From the NCBI RefSeq assembly GCF_000421765.1, contig NZ_ATXQ01000011.1:22462-86461 (forward strand): a DNA stretch of 64,000 bases. The letters run 5' to 3'. Shown one piece after another: positions 44,864-54,866 of the stretch (its first letter is position 1; every line of letters begins with the position of its first letter). This DNA comes from Denitrificimonas caeni DSM 24390. GTDB lineage: Bacteria > Pseudomonadota > Gammaproteobacteria > Pseudomonadales > Pseudomonadaceae. Under the pieces are notes generated by a model. It saw only the letters and a program-made list of their open reading frames with translations. It made no database searches and was not told the DNA's origin. Made by a program: the position numbers and the translations under genes.

Positions 44864-45520
44864 TCAATCGCGCAAGCTAATGACCGACCATCCGCGCTGC
44901 ACAGCCAGTTCGCGCAAAGTATCATCAGGATCAACCGCAACCGGATGACTGACCTGCTCTAACAGTGGCAAGTCATTGTGCGAATCACTGTAAAAGTAGC
45001 TGCCCCCTAATGTCGCTTGATGCTCAGTCAGCCAAACATTTAAACGGGTGATTTTACCGGCTTGGAAGCTTGGAACATCAACCAGTTCGCCTGTGTATTG
45101 GCCGTCTTGCATACCGCACTCAGTGGCAATCAAATGTTCAACACCCAAACGTTGAGCAATGGGTCCGGTAATAAATCGGTTGGTCGCCGTGATAATCATC
45201 AAAACATCACCAGCAGCACGGTGCTTGGCCAATAACGCTTCACCTTTGGCCAATATGATTGGCTCAATGCAATCACGCATAAAGTCCGCATGCCATTCGT
45301 CCAACACTGCTTTATCGGTGCGTCCTAAGATTTCTTGGCAGAAGTTCTGATAGGCCAAGACATCTAACTGTCCGGCTAAATAATCGGCATAAAACTGATC
45401 ATTTTTGCTGCGATGCGCATCCACATCGACCAAACCGCGCGCGCACAAATACTCGCCCCACTGGTGATCACTGTCACCGGCTAATAAGGTGTTATCCAAG
45501 TCAAAAATAGCCAAACGCAC
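44864..45520 (-). CDS. HAD-family phosphatase (HAD-IB type)
   Basis: A 218-residue haloacid dehalogenase hydrolase with nucleophile Asp7 in '[12 protein letters not shown]', motif II 'IITATNRF', and the last metal motif '[13 protein letters not shown]'. I start it at the GTG 45520, where AAGG lies upstream and the HAD motif then begins at once; the frame to 45589 adds 23 unlikely residues. It resembles the HAD gene next to rppH in P. aeruginosa; such enzymes include phosphoserine and histidinol-phosphate phosphatases. The HisB here lacks the phosphatase domain, so a histidinol-phosphatase role is a reasonable guess but not shown. Confidence 0.85.
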   Translation of the reverse strand: MRLAIFDLDNTLLAGDSDHQWGEYLCARGLVDVDAHRSKNDQFYADYLAGQLDVLAYQNFCQEILGRTDKAVLDEWHADFMRDCIEPIILAKGEALLAKHRAAGDVLMIITATNRFITGPIAQRLGVEHLIATECGMQDGQYTGELVDVPSFQAGKITRLNVWLTEHQATLGGSYFYSDSHNDLPLLEQVSHPVAVDPDDTLRELAVQRGWSVISLRD

Positions 45521-45663
45521 GGCAAATACCTTAATACTGATAATAAAGAGTGCACAGCATAGCGATTTTATCGTCGCCTGCCCATGCAAGGCATAATGCG
45601 CGTTGCCGCTTCAGCGCGCTTTGTGGAACAATGGCAGTAAGAATTTTAGTAAAGGATGCGGAC

Positions 45664-46143
45664 ATGATTGACTCAGACGGGTTTCGTCCAAACGTCGGCA
45701 TCATCCTGACCAACGACCAGGGGCAAGTGCTTTGGGCGCGCCGCGTCAACCAAGACGCCTGGCAATTTCCGCAAGGTGGGATTAACCCACATGAAAGCCC
45801 AGAACAAGCACTCTATCGTGAACTGCACGAGGAAGTTGGCTTACAAGAACATGATGTCGAGATTTTAGCCTGCACTCGCGGCTGGTTACGTTATCGTTTA
45901 CCGCAGCGCTTAGTACGCACCCACAGCCAGCCAGTGTGTATTGGTCAGAAACAAAAGTGGTTTTTGCTACGTTTACGCAGCAATGATGAACAAGTACGTA
46001 TGGATCTTACTGAAAAACCTGAATTTGATGGTTGGCGGTGGGTCAGTTATTGGTATCCTCTAGGGCAAGTTGTTGCCTTCAAACGAGATGTGTACCGCCG
46101 AGCTCTAAAAGAGCTGGCCTATCAACTCCCTACTCGAGATTAA
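45664..46143 (+). CDS. rppH: RNA pyrophosphohydrolase RppH
   Basis: RppH removes pyrophosphate from mRNA 5' ends, starting decay. The 159-residue protein has the Nudix box at about 38-60 ('[20 protein letters not shown]' then VGL), the N-terminal '[15 protein letters not shown]' and the family C-terminus. The ATG at 45664 with AAAGGA is the clear start. It is followed closely by ptsP, as in many gammaproteobacteria. Confidence 0.96.
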   Translation: MIDSDGFRPNVGIILTNDQGQVLWARRVNQDAWQFPQGGINPHESPEQALYRELHEEVGLQEHDVEILACTRGWLRYRLPQRLVRTHSQPVCIGQKQKWFLLRLRSNDEQVRMDLTEKPEFDGWRWVSYWYPLGQVVAFKRDVYRRALKELAYQLPTRD

Positions 46144-46180
46144 CCTTAAGTTGTCAGACTCGACTCGCACCGATAGCAGC

Positions 46181-48460
46181 ATGTTGAACATGCTGCGCAT
46201 GATCTCCCAAGAAGTGAACGCTGCTAAGGATTTACCAGCGGCGCTGACGATTATCGTCAAACAAGTGCGCGTGGCGATGAACAGCCATGTGTGTTCGGTG
46301 TATTTGTATGAGCCTGATCGTGACCGTTATCTATTGATGGCCACTGAAGGTTTAAACAAACGCGCAGTTGGGAAAGTCAGTATGGCTTCGAATGAAGGCT
46401 TGGTCGGTTTGGTCGGTAGCCGTGCCGAGACCATCACTCTCGAAGATGCGATGAGTCATCCACGCTTTTTATATTTTGCTGAGACTGGCGAAGAACGTTA
46501 CGCCTCTTTTCTTGGCACGCCGATTATTCACCACCGCCAAGTCCTTGGCGTATTGGTCGTACAACAAAAAGAGCGCCGCCAGTTTGACGAAGGTGATGAA
46601 GCTTTCTTAGTCACTATGAGCGCACAACTCTCTGGGGTGATTGCCCATGCCGAAGCCACTGGTTCAATTCGCGGCTTAGGCAAGCAAGGTAAAGGCATTC
46701 AAGAAGCGCGCTTTATTGGCGTACCCGGCGCACCTGGTGCAGCACTGGGCACCGCCGTTGTCGTATTGCCAGTTGCTGATTTGGATGTAGTCCCTGACAA
46801 AGCCATCAGCAATATTGCTGAACAACTTGAGCTCTTCACCTTAGCTTTAGAGTCAGTGCGCGCGGATATTCGCAGTTTATCAGCGCGTTTATCTGATCAG
46901 TTACGCCCACAAGAGCGCGCGCTGTTTGATGTTTATCTGATGATGCTCGAACACACCGCCTTAGCTGGGGATGTGATTGCGGTCATTCGCAGCGGACAAT
47001 GGGCGCAAGGTGCTTTGCGCAACGTGGTCAGTGAGCACGTACAGCGCTTTGAACACATGGATGATGATTACCTGCGCGAGCGTGCCTCCGACGTTAAAGA
47101 CCTCGGTCGTCGTCTGTTGTCATATCTGCAACAAGCGCAGCAACAAACTCTGGTTTATCCAGACAACACTATTTTAGTCAGCGAAGAGCTGTCGCCAGCA
47201 ATGCTCGGTGAAGTGCCAGCAGATAAGCTGGTCGGCTTAGTTTCTGTATTGGGTTCGCGCAACTCGCATGTAGCGATTTTAGCCCGCGCAATGGGCATCC
47301 CTACGGTGGTCGCCGCAGTCGATTTACCTTATACCCGCTTAGACGGCATTGAGCTGATTATCGATGGTTATCATGGCGATGTATTTACCAATCCCAGTGC
47401 TTTATTGCGCCAGCAATACGCTGAAGTGGTTGAAGAAGAGCGCTTAATCAACAAAGACCTCGATAGTTTACGCAGCTTGCCTTGCGTCACTTTAGATGGC
47501 TATCACCTGCCTTTATGGGTCAACACGGGTTTACTGGCGGATGTGAAGCGCGCGCAGCAGCGCGGCGCTGAAGGCGTTGGCCTATATCGCTCGGAAGTGG
47601 CTTTTATGGGTTCGTCTCGTTTTCCCAGTGAAAGCGAACAAGTACTGATGTACCGCGAGCAATTAGAAGCGTTCCACCCGCTGCCGGTAACCATGCGCAC
47701 TCTGGATATTGGTGGTGATAAACCGCTCAGCTATTTCCCGATCAAAGAAAGTAACCCCTATTTAGGCTGGCGTGGCATTCGCATCACCCTTGATCATCCA
47801 GAAATTTTCTTGGTGCAAGTGCGCGCGATGATTAAAGCCAGTGCTGGTTTAAACAATCTGCACATTTTATTACCGATGATTTCTGGCGTGCATGAACTCG
47901 ACGATGCCCAACACTTGATTCACCGTGCCTGGGGCGAGCTGATCAATGAAGGCGTTGATGTGCAAATGCCGCAAATTGGCGTGATGATTGAAGTGCCGTC
48001 AGCTGTCTATCAAGCTAAAGAATTAGCGCGCATGGCTGACTTTCTTTCGGTCGGCTCCAACGACTTAACTCAGTATTTACTGGCAGTCGATCGCAACAAT
48101 GCGCGAGTCGCGGCGCTGTATGATTACCTGCATCCGGCCGTCCTGATGGCGCTTAAAGAAGTGGTCAGCGCCGCCCACGCTGAAGGCAAACCGGTCAGTA
48201 TTTGCGGGGAAATGGCCGGCGACCCAGTTGCTGCAGTGCTGTTATTAGCCATGGGGTTTGATAGTTTATCGATGAACTCAACCCACTTGCCCAAGGTAAA
48301 ATGGTTACTGCGTAAAATGACTTTAGAGCATGCGCAAGAACTACTCGAAGAAGTGTCGGCAATGGATAATCCGCAGTTGATCCACAGCACGCTCAATCTT
48401 GCACTAGGCAATCTGGGCTTAAGCAAAGTACTCAACCCAGCATCCAGCGTACAAACCTAA
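46181..48460 (+). CDS. ptsP: Nitrogen-PTS enzyme I (PtsP) with GAF domain
   Basis: PtsP takes phosphate from PEP and passes it to NPr/EIIANtr in the nitrogen phosphotransferase system. From the ATG at 46181 (759 residues) the protein has a GAF domain (about 1-155, 'LLMATEGLNKRAVGKVSM'), the EI domain with phospho-acceptor His363 in 'SRNSHVAILARAMGIPT', and the PEP-binding barrel ('MRTLDIGGDKPLSYF', 'VGSNDLTQYLLAVDR', 'ICGEMAGDP'). An in-frame TTG at 46151 is less likely because pseudomonad homologues start at MLNxLR. The partner genes ptsN and ptsO are not in this window. It is separated from rppH by 37 bases. Confidence 0.93.
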   Translation: MLNMLRMISQEVNAAKDLPAALTIIVKQVRVAMNSHVCSVYLYEPDRDRYLLMATEGLNKRAVGKVSMASNEGLVGLVGSRAETITLEDAMSHPRFLYFAETGEERYASFLGTPIIHHRQVLGVLVVQQKERRQFDEGDEAFLVTMSAQLSGVIAHAEATGSIRGLGKQGKGIQEARFIGVPGAPGAALGTAVVVLPVADLDVVPDKAISNIAEQLELFTLALESVRADIRSLSARLSDQLRPQERALFDVYLMMLEHTALAGDVIAVIRSGQWAQGALRNVVSEHVQRFEHMDDDYLRERASDVKDLGRRLLSYLQQAQQQTLVYPDNTILVSEELSPAMLGEVPADKLVGLVSVLGSRNSHVAILARAMGIPTVVAAVDLPYTRLDGIELIIDGYHGDVFTNPSALLRQQYAEVVEEERLINKDLDSLRSLPCVTLDGYHLPLWVNTGLLADVKRAQQRGAEGVGLYRSEVAFMGSSRFPSESEQVLMYREQLEAFHPLPVTMRTLDIGGDKPLSYFPIKESNPYLGWRGIRITLDHPEIFLVQVRAMIKASAGLNNLHILLPMISGVHELDDAQHLIHRAWGELINEGVDVQMPQIGVMIEVPSAVYQAKELARMADFLSVGSNDLTQYLLAVDRNNARVAALYDYLHPAVLMALKEVVSAAHAEGKPVSICGEMAGDPVAAVLLLAMGFDSLSMNSTHLPKVKWLLRKMTLEHAQELLEEVSAMDNPQLIHSTLNLALGNLGLSKVLNPASSVQT

Positions 48461-48536
48461 TTACGCTGAAAAATAACGCCGCCTGATACCAGCCGTCCAG
48501 TGTTGTGTTAATCCAGTCGTTTACAAGTTGCAGTGA

Positions 48537-49325
48537 TTACAAACACTGCGCAATTGATAGTCGCGGAGCCTGCTCAGCCCCAGGCAGCTCGATACGAGCA
48601 TGCCCTAGATAACGACCGTTAGCGCCATAACTGCGCTCATCCAAAGATGTCCAGCCATCATCAAAACGCCGCAGTAAGCTGATGGCACGGGTACCATAAC
48701 TCTCGCCACGAATAAAAATACTGGAGAGCATGCGCTCCATCGGCAAGCCCACACCGGTATCCGGCAATTGATCATCCTCTGCACGACGCTCGTCTTGCAT
48801 CAGCTCAAACAAAGTATGGTCTTGAGCATCTAAACGCTCGGCAAATAAGCTCCGTGCTCGGACCAATTTCGGCCATGCGGTATCTAAACTGCCATTGCAC
48901 AAGCCATACACACCTGGTGTTAAACGTAGCGGCCGTGACTGGGTTGAATTTAAATACCAAATTGAATTTAGATCGCCAACGAGCAGGTTAAAGCCACTGT
49001 ATTGATTAGTTTTCGCCGCAATATCTTGCAAATAAGCCTGCGGGCTTTGCTCTGAGGCGAGGTAGTCACTGACTAAAGCTCCGCGCGATTGCTCGCCTAA
49101 CGGCAATGACATATCACGGATATTCGTTAAAGCAGCAAAGCGTCCTTGCTCGGCAATACCCAACCAAGAGCCACCCGCCTCAAGATCGCGCCCAGCATAA
49201 ACACTGGGCTGATCCGACCATTGCGCCAGCGGCGCACTCGGCCGCGCATGCACCTCATCACGGTTGGCCAGCAACAATAATGGCTGGCGACGCTCAGGCT
49301 GCCAGGAAAAAACAATTAAACACAT
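48537..49325 (-). CDS. NRDE (TANGO2-like) family protein
   Basis: The 262-residue protein has the family N-terminus MCLIVFSWQ with Cys2, the eponymous NRDE at residues 21-24 and 'ALTNIRD' and 'GALVSDYL' motifs. It may be a hydrolase or haem-handling protein; the function is not settled in any family member. It is convergent with ptsP. Length is normal. Confidence 0.85.
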   Translation of the reverse strand: MCLIVFSWQPERRQPLLLLANRDEVHARPSAPLAQWSDQPSVYAGRDLEAGGSWLGIAEQGRFAALTNIRDMSLPLGEQSRGALVSDYLASEQSPQAYLQDIAAKTNQYSGFNLLVGDLNSIWYLNSTQSRPLRLTPGVYGLCNGSLDTAWPKLVRARSLFAERLDAQDHTLFELMQDERRAEDDQLPDTGVGLPMERMLSSIFIRGESYGTRAISLLRRFDDGWTSLDERSYGANGRYLGHARIELPGAEQAPRLSIAQCL

Positions 49326-49380
49326 AGATTACTCAATAACATAAGCTTGCACAGTTGGACGGCACGTAGCCTATCCCAAG

Positions 49381-49833
49381 TCACTCATGCAAGGCGCAAG
49401 GCTCAACTTGCAAAATAGTACCTTCTTGGCCAATCACTTTAATGCGCTTGCCTGCAGCCAGATCAGGACCACTGACCAACCAGTAACTGTCACCGACTTT
49501 AATTTTCCCGCGTCCAGCGCTGATTGCTTCGTGCAGCAGATACTCGCTGCCTAACAACTCGCTGCCACGTCGATTCAATCGTGGCGCAACAGCAGGCTGT
49601 TGGCGTAAACGCCGCCACCAAACCCAAGCTGTAGCTAAAGACAACAAAGCAAAAGCGGTGAATTGCCACGCCCAAGCTAGCTCAGGAAAAGCCAACACCA
49701 AGAGTCCAACGATCGCAGCGGCAGTACCAAACCACAAAAAATAGCCTGCCGTGCCAAACACTTCAATAATCAATAGTAGAACAGCAAAAGCTAGCCAATC
49801 CCAAACGGCTAAATTTTGTAGGTACTCACTCAT
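49381..49833 (-). CDS. NfeD-like membrane protein
   Basis: The 150-residue protein has about three membrane segments (about 10-80) and a C-terminal OB-fold domain ('[26 protein letters not shown]' region at 90-115). NfeD-like proteins partner with SPFH (stomatin) proteins. It overlaps the SPFH gene by four bases (49830-49833), supporting a shared complex. Confidence 0.88.
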   Translation of the reverse strand: MSEYLQNLAVWDWLAFAVLLLIIEVFGTAGYFLWFGTAAAIVGLLVLAFPELAWAWQFTAFALLSLATAWVWWRRLRQQPAVAPRLNRRGSELLGSEYLLHEAISAGRGKIKVGDSYWLVSGPDLAAGKRIKVIGQEGTILQVEPCALHE

Positions 49834-50750
49834 GCCTTTTTACCATCAAAGGAGGCCTTAACAATTTCACTGATGCCACCGATGGAGCCAATCAACTGAG
49901 TGGCTTCGAGCGGCATCATAATGACTTTACTGTTGTCAGCTGAAGCAATGTTACCCAAAGCTTCGATATATTTTTGTGCAACGAAATAGTTAACCGCATG
50001 CACGCTACCACTGCTAATGGCTTCAGAAACCATACGTGTGGCTTCGGCTTCAGCTTGGGCGGCACGCTCACGGGCTTGCGCCTCAAGAAATGCTGCTTCA
50101 CGCTTACCTTCAGCCTTGAGGATTTGCGATTGTTTTTCACCTTCCGCGGTCAAAATATCCGCTTGGCGGCGACCTTCTGCTTCTAAAATCGAGGCACGCT
50201 TTAAACGCTCTGCCTTCATTTGACTGGCCATAGCCGCAACTAAGTCAGCCGGCGGGGTAATATCTTTAATTTCAATCCGAGTAACTTTAACGCCCCAGGG
50301 TGCGGTCGCTTGATCGACAGTGTGCAATAAACGCTCATTGATAATATCGCGCTGACTGAGCATCTGATCCAGCTCCATCGAGCCAAGTACTGTACGGATA
50401 TTGGTGACGACCAAGTTTAAAATGGCATATTCCAGATCACTGACTTCATAAGCTGCCTGCGCCGCATTCACTACTTGAAAAAAACATACTGCATCAATAC
50501 GCACAATGGCGTTATCAGCACTGATGGCTTCTTGCGCAGGAATGTCGAGCACGCGCTCCATCACACTGAGCTTACGGCCAACAGTATCCATCACTGGCAC
50601 AATAATGTTTAAACCTGGTTTTAAGGTGCCGGTATAACGGCCAAAACGCTCAACCGTCCACTCATACCCTTGTGGCACCACTTTAAAGCCCATGAAGATC
50701 ACAACGGCAATCAGGCCAACAAACAGAAATAACACCAATCCAATATCCAT
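49830..50750 (-). CDS. SPFH/band-7 stomatin-like protein
   Basis: A 306-residue prohibitin/stomatin-type protein with one N-terminal membrane segment ('[20 protein letters not shown]') and the SPFH domain (about 25-200, '[29 protein letters not shown]'), followed by an Ala/Glu/Arg-rich helical tail. Such proteins form membrane scaffolds and often regulate FtsH-type proteases. Coupling to NfeD supports a two-gene module. A GGAG site precedes the ATG. Confidence 0.93.
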   Translation of the reverse strand: MDIGLVLFLFVGLIAVVIFMGFKVVPQGYEWTVERFGRYTGTLKPGLNIIVPVMDTVGRKLSVMERVLDIPAQEAISADNAIVRIDAVCFFQVVNAAQAAYEVSDLEYAILNLVVTNIRTVLGSMELDQMLSQRDIINERLLHTVDQATAPWGVKVTRIEIKDITPPADLVAAMASQMKAERLKRASILEAEGRRQADILTAEGEKQSQILKAEGKREAAFLEAQARERAAQAEAEATRMVSEAISSGSVHAVNYFVAQKYIEALGNIASADNSKVIMMPLEATQLIGSIGGISEIVKASFDGKKA

Positions 50751-50816
50751 GAAAACTCCGTGTAAGCAGTAAAGTTAAGTATTAATTATAAAGCGCGTGC
50801 AGCGAGAAGGCTTAAG

Positions 50817-52604
50817 TTATTTTTGCTGGCTTTGCGGCGTCACCCGAAGGATTTCTTCAATGGTGGTCAGTCCAGCGGCGATCTTTTGTGCACCGGATAA
50901 ACGCAAACTGCGCATACCATCGCGGTAAGCTTGGTTTTTTAGTTTTACCAAATCAGTATCTGCCATAATTAATGGCTTAATTGCATCATTGAGCAGCATG
51001 ATTTCATAAACACCGGCACGGCCACGATAGCCGGTATCGCGACACTCCAAGCAGCCCACCGCTTGCTGCGCGCCTTTCGGTAGTGGAGCACTCCATGGCT
51101 GAGTCAGCGTCTTCCAATCATCCTCAGCAATTTCAACCGGTGCTTTGCAATGCGGGCACAACGTACGTACTAAACGTTGCGCCATCACACCCAATAAGGT
51201 CGCCTTAAGCAAATAATACGGAACACCCAACTCAAGCAAGCGGGTTATGGCACTGGGCGCATCATTGGTGTGCAAGGTGGATAAAACTAAGTGGCCAGTT
51301 AATGCGGCCTGAATCGCCATTTCTGCGGTTTCTAAGTCACGAATTTCGCCGATCATGATGATATCTGGATCTTGGCGCATCAAAGCACGAATACCGCTGG
51401 CAAAAGTTAAATCAATATTATGCTGCACTTGCATCTGATTAAAGGTCGGCTCGATCATCTCGATTGGATCCTCAATGGTGCAGACATTCACCTCTTCTGT
51501 GGCCAACTGTTTCAGCGTGGTATACAGCGTGGTGGTTTTACCTGAACCGGTTGGCCCAGTGACTAAAATAATGCCATTGGGCTGGCAAGTCATGCTGCGC
51601 CAGCGCTGCAAGTCATCGCCAGAAAAACCCAATTGATCAAAGCTTTTTAATAACACTTCAGGGTCAAAAATACGCATCACTAACTTTTCACCAAAAGCTG
51701 TTGGCATGGTGGAAAGACGCAGCTCCACTTCATTACCATCAGGGGTTTTGGTTTTCACTCGACCGTCTTGCGGCTTACGCTTCTCGGCAACATTCATCCG
51801 CCCTAATGACTTTAAGCGGCTGACCACCGCCATCGTCACCTGCGCAGGAAACTGATAAACCGTATGCAAGACGCCATCGATACGAAAACGTACCGAACCT
51901 TGCTCACGCCGCGGCTCAATATGAATATCACTGGCACGCTGTTGGAACGCATATTGAAACAACCAATCAACAATATTGACAATATGCGCATCATTAGCGT
52001 CTGGCTCTTGATCGCTTGATCCTAAATTGAGTAACTGTTCAAAGTTACCAACACCACTGACAAACTGATCACCTGTCGAAGCGCCGCTGACTGAACGGGC
52101 CAAGCGATAAAACTCAGTGGTAAAACGCTGGATATCAGCTGGATTGGCTACTACACGCTTGATTGGACGACGCAATACATGGGCTAAATTATCTTCCCAA
52201 CTGCGGATAAAGGGCTGCGCACTGGCAATGGTAACGCTTTCGCTATTGGCTGCTACGGCAATAATCTTATGGCGCTGAGCAAACGCATAAGACATCAATG
52301 GCGTGATTGACGCGACGTCAATTTTTAACGGGTCAATGCGTAAATACGGTTGCTCGGCCCACTCTGCAAGCCAAACCGTTAAGGTTTCCAGATCCAGCTT
52401 ACGTCCTGGTCGCACCTGGTCATCCAACTGCTGACTCGCAATGTATTCCAGCGGGTGCATGTGCACGGTTGCCGCATCACCGCGGCGCGCTGCCAAACAA
52501 TGCTCTGCTGTATTTTGATCAATACGTCCTTGCTTTACTAACTCAGCCAATACTCCATTTAAATCCAGTAAACGATCAGCTGCAGTAGAGACAGTGGATG
52601 GCAT
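50817..52604 (-). CDS. GspE/PilB-family secretion ATPase
   Basis: A 595-residue type II secretion/type IV pilus-type ATPase. It has an N-terminal N1/N2 domain, Walker A 'GPTGSGKTTTLY' (about 345-356), the Walker B region 'DPDIIMIGEIRD', His box 'STLHTNDAPSA' and a zinc tetra-cysteine region ('CPHC' and 'CLEC'). No other secretion-pilus genes (gspD, pilC, pilin) are near it. A similar orphan ATPase lies beside the CYTH-CHAD and pit genes in P. aeruginosa. The pathway it serves is unknown. A good AGGAAG ribosome binding site precedes it. Confidence 0.9.
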   Translation of the reverse strand: MPSTVSTAADRLLDLNGVLAELVKQGRIDQNTAEHCLAARRGDAATVHMHPLEYIASQQLDDQVRPGRKLDLETLTVWLAEWAEQPYLRIDPLKIDVASITPLMSYAFAQRHKIIAVAANSESVTIASAQPFIRSWEDNLAHVLRRPIKRVVANPADIQRFTTEFYRLARSVSGASTGDQFVSGVGNFEQLLNLGSSDQEPDANDAHIVNIVDWLFQYAFQQRASDIHIEPRREQGSVRFRIDGVLHTVYQFPAQVTMAVVSRLKSLGRMNVAEKRKPQDGRVKTKTPDGNEVELRLSTMPTAFGEKLVMRIFDPEVLLKSFDQLGFSGDDLQRWRSMTCQPNGIILVTGPTGSGKTTTLYTTLKQLATEEVNVCTIEDPIEMIEPTFNQMQVQHNIDLTFASGIRALMRQDPDIIMIGEIRDLETAEMAIQAALTGHLVLSTLHTNDAPSAITRLLELGVPYYLLKATLLGVMAQRLVRTLCPHCKAPVEIAEDDWKTLTQPWSAPLPKGAQQAVGCLECRDTGYRGRAGVYEIMLLNDAIKPLIMADTDLVKLKNQAYRDGMRSLRLSGAQKIAAGLTTIEEILRVTPQSQQK

Positions 52605-52638
52605 AAGTTCTTCCTATCTAACGCTTAGAGCACGGTAC

Positions 52639-52667
52639 GCACGCTGTCCTTTGAGCAGACAGCGTGC
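52639..52667. repeat. Perfect 10-bp inverted repeat between secretion ATPase and CYTH-CHAD genes
   Basis: GCACGCTGTC at 52639-52648 pairs with GACAGCGTGC at 52658-52667 around a 9-base loop. No T-run follows on the minus strand, so it may act as a factor-dependent or processing hairpin after CYTH-CHAD. Confidence 0.5.
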
Positions 52668-52682
52668 ATGTATCGGCAAAGC

Positions 52683-54047
52683 TTAACGCACTAATTGTTT
52701 CCAAGCATTGAGCGTGAGCACAGAACCTAAATGCTCTCGACGCAACACCAACAACTCTGCATCTAAGGGCTGTAAAGCCAGAGCATGCAGCTCACGCAAA
52801 CTTCCAAACAAACGATCGCTATCGACCAGATCGGTCAACTGACGCGCCGTTTGCAACCAAGCTAATAAACGCTCAATGCGCGGTGCTTGTTCGGCTAAGT
52901 CTTCGGGTTGACGCATGTAGCGATGCACTTGCAATGCTTGTGCTTCGTCCTTTAAGAACTGCAATAACCAGTTCTGTAATGTTGCCGCACCTTGGCGTGC
53001 GCCACGCGCAGTGCGCTTGTGTTGCCACTCTTTATTTTGTAACCACAGCGCCATCTGCAAGGAGAAAACACCCCAGCGGCTATCATTGAGCTCATCAGCA
53101 AACGCCAATGGCGCAGCTTCGCGCGCGGCTTGATCGTCAGCGCCAGCCAGAATACGTTCACGCCAATCCTTGATCAGTGCATCCAACTGCATACGCAAAG
53201 CATTGCTGGTTTGGCGTGGTACGGCCTGGCCCAGACTGGCTAATACAGCACGCAGACTGACCAACTGTTGCAGCCATTGCTCAAGTAATTTCCAGTGACC
53301 ATTAAAACGATATTGCTCAGCAAGACGCTGGCTATTACCTAAGAGCTGCCAAGTAATCGCAGCAAAAGCGTCATCCAGGGGCATATCGACAGATAACTCT
53401 GCTGGATCGGCAGCAACGCTGTAGCTATTGGCATCAAACAAACGGTAGCCACGCTCAGCCTTGCTGATATCACACGGCATCAACGCCACATCAGCGGCCA
53501 ACTCTAAAGCCAGTTCAAGCAATGCGGCAGGATCACCTTCGCGCAACTCCAACTCAACTTCACAGATATCTTCCTGCTGCTCACCGGCGATCACTAAGCC
53601 TTGATCCAGCGCCACTTCAACAACCGTATCAACACCATCACGCAACCAGCGTATTTCGGCAAATTGACGCTTAAAGTCAGTACTAAATACCGCTTTTAAT
53701 TGCTTTTTATCCAGCCCAGCTAAACTTTCTGGCCAGCAGCTGGCATCTAAGTGACTGAGCACTAAGCTATTACTTTTTAACGGCCAATCAAACTCATTGC
53801 GCTCAGATAATCCGGCGACACTGGCACCTTTACTCTTCAAGGTTTGGATCAATTGTTCGCCATCACGACGAATACGCAGTGCCACTTGGCTATTCGCCAA
53901 GGCAAAATCGTCTGTATCGTAATACCGATTAAGCAGCTCACGGGTCTGCCAAGGGCCTACACAACGCGCTGCTAAAACAGGGTGTTCAGGCAGCGTAGCA
54001 AGGCTCGCAGGGCTGATTCGGAGCTTTATTTCGGTTTCTTTAGCCAT
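52683..54047 (-). CDS. CYTH-CHAD inorganic triphosphatase
   Basis: The 454-residue protein has an N-terminal CYTH domain (about 1-200, signature 'ETEIKLRI' with ExExK) and a C-terminal CHAD domain (about 220-450) of histidine-rich helices that binds polyphosphate. The E. coli relative YgiF hydrolyses tripolyphosphate. It lies divergent from DUF47 and pit, both of which deal with phosphate, in agreement with a role in phosphate/polyphosphate metabolism. The weak ribosome binding site is noted. Confidence 0.92.
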   Translation of the reverse strand: MAKETEIKLRISPASLATLPEHPVLAARCVGPWQTRELLNRYYDTDDFALANSQVALRIRRDGEQLIQTLKSKGASVAGLSERNEFDWPLKSNSLVLSHLDASCWPESLAGLDKKQLKAVFSTDFKRQFAEIRWLRDGVDTVVEVALDQGLVIAGEQQEDICEVELELREGDPAALLELALELAADVALMPCDISKAERGYRLFDANSYSVAADPAELSVDMPLDDAFAAITWQLLGNSQRLAEQYRFNGHWKLLEQWLQQLVSLRAVLASLGQAVPRQTSNALRMQLDALIKDWRERILAGADDQAAREAAPLAFADELNDSRWGVFSLQMALWLQNKEWQHKRTARGARQGAATLQNWLLQFLKDEAQALQVHRYMRQPEDLAEQAPRIERLLAWLQTARQLTDLVDSDRLFGSLRELHALALQPLDAELLVLRREHLGSVLTLNAWKQLVR

Positions 54048-54150
54048 GTCATTCTCAATTCAAATTGTTACCAGTGTATCGCTATGCTGGTCGAACCCTA
54101 TACCAGCACCGTATAATCTACGCTGTCATTGGAAATCGAGCGCAGTCTGT

Positions 54151-54828
54151 ATGTCGATAAACCCGTTTGTTAGTTTGTTTGGTCGTTCGCCCATTGGGCC
54201 AATGCAGCAACATATTGCCAAAGCACACGAGTGTGCTTCAAATCTGGTGCCTTTTTTCCAAGCTGTGATAGCGGAAGACTGGTCGCGTGTTGAGCTTGTG
54301 CAACAAGAGATGTCTCGGCTTGAAAAAGAGGCCGATAAACTCAAGCGCAATGTGCGTATTCACCTGCCTAAAAGTCTATTTTTGCCGGTACCACGTTCCG
54401 ACTTATTGGAACTGCTCAGTGTACAGGACAAAGTTGCCAACCGCGCAAAAGACATTGCTGGACTGATGTTAGGTCGGCAAATGGTGATTCCACAGCCTTT
54501 GCAGCCGATGATCTTAGCTTTCGTACAACGCTCAGTGGATGCCAGCGATCAAGCATTAACCGCGATGAATGAGCTGGATGAAATTCTCGAAACAGGTTTC
54601 GGTAACCGCGAAGTGAATCGCGTCACGGCAATGATTGAAGTGCTTGAAGACATTGAGCACGATACTGATCGCATGCAAATTGAAGTGCGCCGCACCCTCT
54701 TTAAACTGGAGAAAGACCTTCCGCCTGTCGATGTCATGTTTCTCTATACCATCATCGAATGGATTGGTGATGTCGCTGACCGCGCTGAGCGTATCGGCAA
54801 CCGATTGGAACAATTGCTCGCGCGCTAG
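54151..54828 (+). CDS. DUF47 (PhoU-like) Pit accessory protein
   Basis: This 225-residue helical protein resembles PhoU and is the usual partner of Pit phosphate transporters. Motifs are 'MSINPFVSLFGRSPIGPMQQHI' beginning at residue 1 and 'FLYTIIEWIGDVADRAERIGNRLE'. The ATG at 54151 fits the family; the frame to 54046 adds 35 unlikely residues. pit follows 38 bases downstream on the same strand, so a two-gene operon is likely. Confidence 0.92.
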   Translation: MSINPFVSLFGRSPIGPMQQHIAKAHECASNLVPFFQAVIAEDWSRVELVQQEMSRLEKEADKLKRNVRIHLPKSLFLPVPRSDLLELLSVQDKVANRAKDIAGLMLGRQMVIPQPLQPMILAFVQRSVDASDQALTAMNELDEILETGFGNREVNRVTAMIEVLEDIEHDTDRMQIEVRRTLFKLEKDLPPVDVMFLYTIIEWIGDVADRAERIGNRLEQLLAR

Positions 54829-54866
54829 TTACCTAGCGCGTCCCACCTGGAACAAGCGGAATTTTT

